DNA from: Bacillota bacterium | Lineage (GTDB): Bacteria; Bacillota; Clostridia; Acetivibrionales; Acetivibrionaceae | Direction of reading: 5' to 3' | Length of the DNA stretch: 18,031 nt | Assembly (NCBI GenBank): GCA_023398495.1 | Contig: JAEWSG010000115.1 | Coordinates: 1-18,031, forward strand | Shown: one piece after another, positions 12,028 through 18,031 of the stretch | Position numbering within the stretch: position 1 is the stretch's first letter | Layout of the letters: each line of letters starts with the position of its first letter | The notes under the pieces: generated by a model | Told to the model about the DNA's origin: nothing | Database searches by the model: none | What the model saw: the letters and a program-made list of their open reading frames with translations, nothing else | Position numbers and translations under genes: made by a program

Positions 12028-14361
12028 CTACTTAAATATTAACCCGTCACTGCCTGCATCAATGAATATTTTACTGCCTTCCTTATATTCACCTTTAAGG
12101 TAACGATCAGTCAGTTCATCCTCAATATACTTCTGTATTGTTCTTCTAAGGGGCCTTGCACCGTACTTCTGGTCATAACCTGTATTCAGTATATACTCAG
12201 TTACAGCCTCACTCATCTCTATTGAAATGCCTTTAGATGCTACTTCTTCCACTACTTCCTTAAGCATCAGCCCGATTATCTGTTTTAATTCATCTCTGCT
12301 AAGTTCATTAAACACAATAATTTCATCCAACCGGTTCAGAAACTCCGGTCTGAAGGTTTCCTTCAGCACTTCTTTTACCTTGTTCTCAAGTGCAATATAG
12401 TTGTCATTTGCAAATCCTATTCCATGTGCCTTAAGACTTGTACCGGCATTTGAAGTCATAATTATTACTGTATTTTCAAAACTAACAGTTCTTCCATGAC
12501 TGTCAGTCACTCTTCCATCCTCAAGTATCTGCAAAAGCATATTAAACACGTCAGGATGAGCCTTTTCAATCTCGTCCATAAGGATAACCGAGTAAGGTTT
12601 GCGTCTGACTTTCTCAGTTAACTGTCCCCCATCGTCATAGCCTATATATCCGGGAGGTGCCCCAATCATCTTAGACACAGTATGTTTCTCCATGTATTCA
12701 GACATATCAAGCCTGATCAACGCTTCTTCACTTTCAAACAGTTCTACAGCAAGTGCTCTCACAAGCTCAGTTTTTCCAACTCCTGTAGGACCAACAAATA
12801 TAAAGGAAGATGGCCTTTTTTTCTTTTTAAAATCAGCCCTGTTACGTCTGATAGCCTTTGCAACACTCACAACAGCCTGCTTTTGGCCTATAATTCTCTT
12901 GTGAAGTCTTTCTTCAAGGTTCAAAAGCTTTTTGGCCTCAAGCTCTGTTAGCTTTTGGACGGGAATTTTTGTCCACGCCTCAATTACCTGTGCCACATCA
13001 TCAACCGTTATTTCCATCGTCTTATTTTTAGCTTCAATCTCGTTTATCTGCTCAATAAGCTTACACTCCCTGACTTTCAGGTCAGCAGCCTTCTGATACT
13101 CTTCAATAGAGTCTGCAGATATTGCACTTTCTTTTTCTTCCTGCACCTTCTTAAGTTCTTCCTTAAGTGCATCAAACTCCACAAGACCGACGTTATTTAT
13201 GTTAGCCCTTGAACCGGCTTCATCCAGTACATCTATTGCCTTATCAGGCAGGAAGCGGTCTGTTATATACCTCTCAGCCATTATTACAGAAGCCCTTATA
13301 ACTTCATCAGATATTTTGACCCTGTGATAACTTTCATAGTAGTCTTTAATACCTTTAAGTATTTCTATTGATTCTTCTATAGAAGGTTCATCCACCATAA
13401 CAGGCTGAAATCTTCTCTCTAGAGCTGAATCCTTTTCAATATGTTTACGGTACTCATTGAGAGTAGTTGCTCCAATCACCTGTATCTCGCCTTTTGCCAG
13501 TGCAGGCTTTAAAATATTACCCGCATTCATGGCACCCTCTGCTTCACCAGCTCCTATAATATTGTGCAATTCATCTATTACCAGAATAATATTCCCAAGA
13601 GTTTTGGTTTCTTCAATTATGCCCTTCATACGGCTCTCAAACTGTCCTCTGAACTGTGTCCCTGCTACTATACTGGTTAAATCCAGAAGATATACTTCAG
13701 TATTGAAAAGCTTTGCAGGAACCTTTTTCTCTGAAATCCTCACTGCCAAACCTTCAGCTATTGCTGTCTTACCAACCCCGGGCTCACCTATTAAAACCGG
13801 GTTGTTCTTGTTTCGTCTATTGAGAACCTGAATCACACGTTCTATTTCTTTCTGTCTCCCGATTACTCTGTCAATTTTGCCTTCCTTAGCCTTTTCATTG
13901 AGGTTTGAACCATAGGTATCCAAAAATTTCTTTTTCTTCAACTGTTTCTTTTCCTGTGTCTTGGTTCTTGTATTATTTTTACCTTCTTTATCCTCTTTTG
14001 AGTTGCTTTCTTCCTGTGTGTCCTTTGTTTCTTCATTTTTGTTGCCGCCCGGCTCATTGCTCTTAAACAAGGTTTTATTAAAAAGGTTGAGAAAAGGATT
14101 TGTGCTGCCACTTACACCAGGTTCCGAAACTGGACCATTTATATTATTAATATCCATATCCTCAAAAAGACTTCCCATTTGCTTGTTCAGATCTTCCATT
14201 TCTTCATCAGAGATACCTGTCTGCTCAATAATCTGGTTTATTGGCTGGATCCCTTGTTTTCTGGCACAAGAAAGACACAACCCCTCCTGCGTCTGTTTGC
14301 CGTCTGTAATTTTAGTTATAAACACTACTGCTATATTCTCTTTGCATATTGAGCACATCAT
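12028..14361 (-). CDS. clpE: ClpE-type AAA+ unfoldase with N-terminal zinc finger
   Basis: A 777-aa HSP100 unfoldase that feeds substrates to ClpP. The N-terminus has the ClpE zinc finger CSIC-x22-CLSC exactly (CX2CX22CX2C). An acidic then Lys-rich low-complexity linker follows (about 70-150). AAA domain 1 has Walker A GEPGVGKT (about 192-199) and Walker B VIDELHN. A UVR-like coiled segment spans about 400-440. AAA domain 2 has Walker A GPTGVGKT (about 524-531) and Walker B ILMDE. An IGF tripeptide (about 648-650) marks the ClpP-docking loop. There is no ClpC-type N-domain repeat. The start is set at ATG 14361, since the GGAG at 14374-14377 abuts the upstream ATG 14373; TTG 14364 is also possible. 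It is probably stress-induced, but no full CtsR box is visible. Confidence 0.92.
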   Translation of the reverse strand: MMCSICKENIAVVFITKITDGKQTQEGLCLSCARKQGIQPINQIIEQTGISDEEMEDLNKQMGSLFEDMDINNINGPVSEPGVSGSTNPFLNLFNKTLFKSNEPGGNKNEETKDTQEESNSKEDKEGKNNTRTKTQEKKQLKKKKFLDTYGSNLNEKAKEGKIDRVIGRQKEIERVIQVLNRRNKNNPVLIGEPGVGKTAIAEGLAVRISEKKVPAKLFNTEVYLLDLTSIVAGTQFRGQFESRMKGIIEETKTLGNIILVIDELHNIIGAGEAEGAMNAGNILKPALAKGEIQVIGATTLNEYRKHIEKDSALERRFQPVMVDEPSIEESIEILKGIKDYYESYHRVKISDEVIRASVIMAERYITDRFLPDKAIDVLDEAGSRANINNVGLVEFDALKEELKKVQEEKESAISADSIEEYQKAADLKVRECKLIEQINEIEAKNKTMEITVDDVAQVIEAWTKIPVQKLTELEAKKLLNLEERLHKRIIGQKQAVVSVAKAIRRNRADFKKKKRPSSFIFVGPTGVGKTELVRALAVELFESEEALIRLDMSEYMEKHTVSKMIGAPPGYIGYDDGGQLTEKVRRKPYSVILMDEIEKAHPDVFNMLLQILEDGRVTDSHGRTVSFENTVIIMTSNAGTSLKAHGIGFANDNYIALENKVKEVLKETFRPEFLNRLDEIIVFNELSRDELKQIIGLMLKEVVEEVASKGISIEMSEAVTEYILNTGYDQKYGARPLRRTIQKYIEDELTDRYLKGEYKEGSKIFIDAGSDGLIFK

Positions 14362-14373
14362 CAATTTAACCAT

Positions 14374-14709
14374 CTCCTATCGTTAGAGCACCAATAGATC
14401 AAAATTATTATTAGCCTATGCGGATTCTCTTTTCTATATTTACCCTCTTTTAGTATATCTCAATCTACTATAAGCTTTGACTAGCTTATTTTATTAAAGT
14501 ATACCATATCGCATTTTTATGGTCTATCAACAAAACATACCCCACTATTATTAAGGAGATAAATACCTTCATTTATCTCCTTGTTAATATACATACCTGC
14601 ACCATAATCCCAAAAGCTTATATCAACCATAAAAATGTGGATTAACTCAAGGCATTGTACAATTTATACCTCAAAATATAGATAATGTCAATATAACACT
14701 TTACTCATT
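14374..14709. other. Intergenic region between uvrA and clpE
   Basis: This 336-nt AT-rich gap holds a perfect 12-bp hairpin (14553-14582) and a + strand promoter-like pair TTGACT (14477-14482) / TATACC (14500-14505). On the minus strand it has a TATACT -10-like box for clpE without a good -35. A single AGTCAAA heptamer resembles half a CtsR site but has no partner at the right spacing. There is no ORF. Confidence 0.5.
14553..14582. repeat. Perfect 12-bp inverted repeat downstream of uvrA
   Basis: AAGGAGATAAAT (14553-14564) and its complement (14571-14582), with a 6-nt loop, form a strong hairpin 128 nt after the uvrA stop. Neither side has a T-run, so it is not a standard intrinsic terminator. 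It may be a 3'-end stabiliser, a regulator binding site, or the end of a small + strand RNA. Confidence 0.6.
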
Positions 14710-17535
14710 TCAGAGAATCTTTCCTAGAAATTGCCCTGTATAAGACTCTTCAACTTTTACAACCTCTTCAGGTGTGCCCTGTACAATTATATTTCCTCCT
14801 TTATTTCCCCCACCAGGACCAAGATCTATGATGTAGTCCGAAACCTTTATAACATCAAGGTTATGTTCAATAACCACAACGGAATTCCCGGCATCCACCA
14901 GTCTTTGAAGTATATCGATAAGTCTGTGCACATCGGCAATATGAAGTCCTGTGGTGGGCTCATCCAGAATATACATGGTTTTTCCGGTACTCCTCTTTGA
15001 AAGCTCGGTAGCAAGTTTAACTCTTTGTGCTTCTCCCCCCGATAAGGTTGTTGAGGGTTGTCCTACCTTGATGTAGCCAAGCCCTACATCATTGAGTGTT
15101 TCAAGTTTTTTGTGTATTTTGGGAATGTTTTTAAAAAACTCCACAGCATCTTCAACTGTCATATTGAGAACTTCCGAAATATTCTTTCCCTTGTACCGGA
15201 CCTCAAGGGTTTCCCTGTTGTAACGCTTACCATTACAGACTTCACAGGGAACATATATATCAGGCAAAAAGTGCATTTCAATCTTAACTATCCCGTCACC
15301 GCTACAAGCTTCACACCGCCCGCCTTTAACATTAAAACTAAACCTGCCCGTCTTATAGCCTCTGGTTTTTGCTTCTGTTGTCCCTGCAAAAACCTCTCTT
15401 ATCAAGTCAAACACTCCTGTATAGGTCGCCGGATTTGACCTTGGCGTACGGCCTATAGGGGACTGATCAATATCAATAACTTTGTCAAGGTATTCCAATC
15501 CTTTAATCGAACTATGTTCACCAGGTTTTTGCTTTGCACCGTTAAGCTCATTTGCCAGTCTTTTATATAATATTTCATTTACAAGAGAACTCTTTCCCGA
15601 ACCTGAGACTCCTGTGACAGCTGTAAAAACACCAAGAGGTATTTTTACATTCAGATTGTTAAGGTTGTTCTCCCTGGCACCTACTACTTCTAACCACTTT
15701 CCATTCGGCTTACGGCGCTGTTTTGGTACTTCTACTTTCTTTCTTCCGCTCAGGTACTGCCCGGTTATTGAATTAGGGTTGTTTTTAATTTCTTCCACAG
15801 TACCTTTAGCAACTATCTCTCCACCATGCACTCCTGCTCCTGGTCCCAAATCTATAATATAATCTGAAGCGTACATTGTATCCTCGTCGTGCTCAACTAC
15901 TATCAGCGTATTTCCCAAATCTCTCAAGCGTCTCAAGGTCATAAGAAGTCTCTCGTTGTCTTTCTGGTGAAGTCCTATACTGGGCTCGTCCAGAATGTAC
16001 AAAACCCCCATAAGGCCTGAGCCTATTTGCGTAGCAAGCCTGATCCTTTGGGCTTCTCCACCGGATAAAGTACCAGCTGCCCTTGACAACGTCAGATAAT
16101 CCAAGCCTACATCAACCAAAAATCCCAGTCTTTCCTTTATTTCCTTAAGTATCTGGTGTGCAATAAGCTTGTCACGTTCTGAAAGATTCAGACCGTCAAA
16201 AAAGCTTTTTGTCTCGCCCACAGAGATGGCACATATCTGATTGATATTGTGACTCCCCACAGTAACCGCAAGGGATTCCTTTTTCAGCCTTGCACCATTA
16301 CATTCCGGACAAAGATCATTACTCATAAAAGCTTCATAATATTGCTTCATGCCCTCTGACTGCGTCTCTTTATAGCGTCTCTCCATGCTGTTTATAATAC
16401 CTTCAAAAGCTGCTGTAAAAGAACCCTTTCCATACTCTCTTTCGTAATCTATCTTGATTTTTTCACCTTTTGTACCATAGAGAATAATATCCATTATTTT
16501 AGGAGGAAGTTTCTCAATCGGTGTATCAACACTAAACTTATAATGCCGGGCAAGAGCGTTTATATACATCCTTGCATAACCATCCCCGTTTGCTACATTC
16601 CACCCGCCTCCAGCATTTATAGCACCTTCTGCCAAAGACAATGCTTTGTTGGGGATAACAAGGTCGGGGTCTATTTTGAGCATAGCTCCAAGCCCTCCAC
16701 AAGTAGGACATGCACCAAAGGGATTGTTGAAGGAAAACATTCTAGGCGTCAGCTCTTCCATACTTACTCCGCAATCGCTGCACGCGAAATTCTGGCTGAA
16801 CAAGAGTTCTTCCTTACCTATAACATCTACTATAAGCATTCCATTGCTCAGTTTAAGGACGGTCTCTATTGAGTCGGTAAGCCTCTTTCTCATATCTGGC
16901 CTTACTATCAGCCTGTCCACTACAATTTCAATACTGTGCTTTTTATTTTTATCAAGGTTCAATTCATCGTTGATCTCATAAATTTCTCCATCAACTCTGA
17001 TTCTGACGTATCCACCTTTTTTTATGTCCTCAATCAGCTTGTGATATTCGCCTTTCCTCCCCCTTACAACAGGAGCGAGAAGCTGTATTTTTGTACCTTC
17101 CTCCAGATCAATTATACCGTCAACCATCTGATCCACCGTCTGTTGTGCTATCTCCTTGCCGCAAATATGGCAGTGGGGTACACCTATTCTCGCATACAAA
17201 AGTCTGAGATAGTCATATATTTCAGTAACCGTACCAACTGTAGAACGCGGATTCCTGCTGGTGGTCTTCTGGTCAATAGATATTGCAGGTGACAAACCTT
17301 CGATATAATCAACATCAGGCTTTTCCATCTGACCTAAAAACATTCTTGCATAAGAAGACAGCGACTCCATATAACGCCTCTGGCCTTCGGCATAAATAGT
17401 ATCAAATGCAAGTGACGACTTTCCTGATCCACTCAGTCCCGTAATAACTACAAATTGATCTCTGGGTATCTCAATATCCACATTTTTTAAATTGTGCTCT
17501 CTGGCACCTTTTATAAGAATCTTGTCTTTCAGCAT
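14710..17535 (-). CDS. uvrA: UvrABC excinuclease subunit A
   Basis: The damage-recognition ATPase of nucleotide excision repair, 941 aa from the chosen start (family about 940). It has two ABC-type nucleotide-binding modules. The first has Walker A GLSGSGKSS near residue 35, and the second GVSGSGKSS near residue 630. Each has an LSGGEAQR signature and a YILDEP Walker B. Zinc-binding CxxC pairs occur in CHICG, in CSDC/CPTC and in CEAC/CEVC. The DNA-contacting PDVDYIEGLSPAISIDQK block is intact. UvrA dimers find bulky lesions and load UvrB. The start at ATG 17535 gives MLKDKILIKGAREHN, the usual N-terminus; upstream in-frame ATGs at 17550 and 17562 lack a better ribosome site, and this one has only a weak GGAAATGAG. 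It is preceded by a LexA-controlled promoter. Confidence 0.97.
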   Translation of the reverse strand: MLKDKILIKGAREHNLKNVDIEIPRDQFVVITGLSGSGKSSLAFDTIYAEGQRRYMESLSSYARMFLGQMEKPDVDYIEGLSPAISIDQKTTSRNPRSTVGTVTEIYDYLRLLYARIGVPHCHICGKEIAQQTVDQMVDGIIDLEEGTKIQLLAPVVRGRKGEYHKLIEDIKKGGYVRIRVDGEIYEINDELNLDKNKKHSIEIVVDRLIVRPDMRKRLTDSIETVLKLSNGMLIVDVIGKEELLFSQNFACSDCGVSMEELTPRMFSFNNPFGACPTCGGLGAMLKIDPDLVIPNKALSLAEGAINAGGGWNVANGDGYARMYINALARHYKFSVDTPIEKLPPKIMDIILYGTKGEKIKIDYEREYGKGSFTAAFEGIINSMERRYKETQSEGMKQYYEAFMSNDLCPECNGARLKKESLAVTVGSHNINQICAISVGETKSFFDGLNLSERDKLIAHQILKEIKERLGFLVDVGLDYLTLSRAAGTLSGGEAQRIRLATQIGSGLMGVLYILDEPSIGLHQKDNERLLMTLRRLRDLGNTLIVVEHDEDTMYASDYIIDLGPGAGVHGGEIVAKGTVEEIKNNPNSITGQYLSGRKKVEVPKQRRKPNGKWLEVVGARENNLNNLNVKIPLGVFTAVTGVSGSGKSSLVNEILYKRLANELNGAKQKPGEHSSIKGLEYLDKVIDIDQSPIGRTPRSNPATYTGVFDLIREVFAGTTEAKTRGYKTGRFSFNVKGGRCEACSGDGIVKIEMHFLPDIYVPCEVCNGKRYNRETLEVRYKGKNISEVLNMTVEDAVEFFKNIPKIHKKLETLNDVGLGYIKVGQPSTTLSGGEAQRVKLATELSKRSTGKTMYILDEPTTGLHIADVHRLIDILQRLVDAGNSVVVIEHNLDVIKVSDYIIDLGPGGGNKGGNIIVQGTPEEVVKVEESYTGQFLGKIL

Positions 17536-17594
17536 AAACAACACACTCATTTCCATTAACATTGAATCGTTCTATACTACTTCCGCTGCGATAT

Positions 17595-17633
17595 ATTATA
17601 TCAGATAAATCCAAAAAAGCAAACACCAGTTCG
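17595..17633 (-). promoter_or_regulatory. uvrA promoter with LexA (SOS) operator
   Basis: On the minus strand CGAAC-TGGT-GTTTG (17633-17620) fits the Gram-positive LexA/DinR box CGAACnnnnGTTYG. A perfect -10 TATAAT lies at 17600-17595, and the -35 region (TTTGCT, weak) overlaps the operator. A repressor bound here would block polymerase, giving DNA-damage induction of uvrA. The transcript would start near 17588. Confidence 0.82.
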
Positions 17634-17894
17634 TCGGTTTTTCACAAAAAAATGTGCTCGCTTTATGCTACTTTTTGAGTTTCGCCATTTTATTATCTTA
17701 ATATTACTAAATCTTTAATAACTTAACAACACTATTATATGTTTGGATTAGCCAAGTTTGGGAAAATCCTCTTGGTTATGGATTTTATTAGAGGATATTT
17801 ATGTTGAAGCTTTATAATTAGCTGAGTTGCGGGGGAATGGAATTGGTTTGAGAGTTGTGCCGGTTGTTTTAGTGTCAAACATCTCCATTGCAAG

Positions 17895-18031
17895 ACCTTC
17901 GCAAAAAATCAGTAGGATGCCATTCGGCAGACAGATGAACGATATTTTGCTGCGCAAAAATCGTACCTCGTCCTGATAATTTTTCGCCGCGTCTATGGGA
18001 CCTCCTGTCCCAAGACGCTAAAAATGCCATC
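17895..18031. repeat. Structured repeat-like element, truncated by the window edge
   Basis: Three helices are visible. GCGTCT..GGGAC / GTCCC..AGACGC is a 12-bp stem with one bulge (17989-18018, loop CTCCT). ACGAT.TTTTG / CAAAA.ATCGT is a 10-bp stem (17939-17964). The second lies inside an outer pairing of GCAAAAAATCAG (17901-17912) with CTGATAATTTTTCGC (17973-17987). Base composition is richer in GC than the neighbouring DNA. It could be a dispersed repeat, a mobile-element end or a structured RNA. Confidence 0.5.

Larger units (their letters stand above)
17563..18031. other. Region upstream of uvrA to the window end
   Basis: This stretch holds the uvrA promoter and LexA box (17595-17633), then about 210 bases of AT-rich DNA with no ORF, and a structured, more GC-rich element from about 17895 onward (listed separately). 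The middle part has a short inverted repeat ATCCTCT/AGAGGAT near 17766-17796 and nothing else recognisable. Confidence 0.5.

Noticed and set aside
13457..13831. Long + strand open frames inside clpE, with others of similar size at 13961-14386
   Set aside because: They are antisense to conserved AAA coding sequence, have no ribosome sites and show no family features, so they are shadows of the clpE codon pattern.
14475..14482. AGTCAAA heptamer upstream of clpE as a CtsR operator
   Set aside because: CtsR needs two heptamers three bases apart; the bases on both sides (TATAGTA and AAAATAA) do not match, so one half-site is not enough.
14553..14582. Hairpin downstream of uvrA as a rho-independent terminator
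   Set aside because: The stem is perfect, but neither strand has a following T-run; it is reported only as an inverted repeat.
16543..17292. Several + strand open frames of about 110 codons across uvrA
   Set aside because: All lie opposite conserved UvrA domains and have low-complexity translations; none has an independent start signal.

Overview
The window is AT-rich, low-GC Firmicute DNA, most likely from a clostridium of the Ruminiclostridium/Acetivibrio type. That assignment is an inference from codon usage, strong GGAGG-type ribosome binding sites, a Bacillus/Clostridium-type LexA box, a ClpE-type ATPase and a monoderm-style Tad pilus locus; no rRNA or other taxonomic marker is present. 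Nearly all genes lie on the minus strand, so functional order runs from high to low coordinates.

Region 1 (1-242, + strand) is the 3' end of a group II intron. It holds the last 46 codons of an HNH-type maturase, then a canonical 34-nt domain V and a domain VI. Positions 243-669 have no convincing gene, only short repeats and one doubtful 28-codon ORF.

Region 2 (670-9434, minus) is one Tad/Flp-type pilus operon read from a probable sigma-A promoter at 9406-9434. The order is: PilZ c-di-GMP receptor, TadZ-like protein with a receiver-like N-terminus and damaged P-loop, CpaB-like SAF membrane protein, a second MinD-like protein with its P-loop erased, TadA/CpaF ATPase, TadB, TadC, a Trp-rich Flp-like pilin, a possible 44-aa membrane peptide, and two TadE-like pseudopilins. 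Genes overlap or nearly touch as far as tadC. The pilin is set apart by a 205-nt leader and followed by a strong stem-loop, which suggests separate control of its mRNA level. No secretin or prepilin peptidase is present. Together the genes describe a c-di-GMP-tuned envelope fibre.

Region 3 (9435-10950) holds a 211-bp imperfect palindrome resembling a MITE, then two + strand genes: a cytoplasmic parvulin-type prolyl isomerase and a small zinc-ribbon protein that ends in a perfect terminator hairpin.

Region 4 (10954-17535, minus) holds housekeeping and stress genes: a 37-kDa nucleoid-associated (NdpA/YejK family) protein, a ClpE-type unfoldase with its CX2CX22CX2C zinc finger, and uvrA. uvrA has a clear promoter with a LexA operator just upstream. 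The final 130 bases (17895 to beyond 18031) form a nested-stem structured element cut by the window edge.
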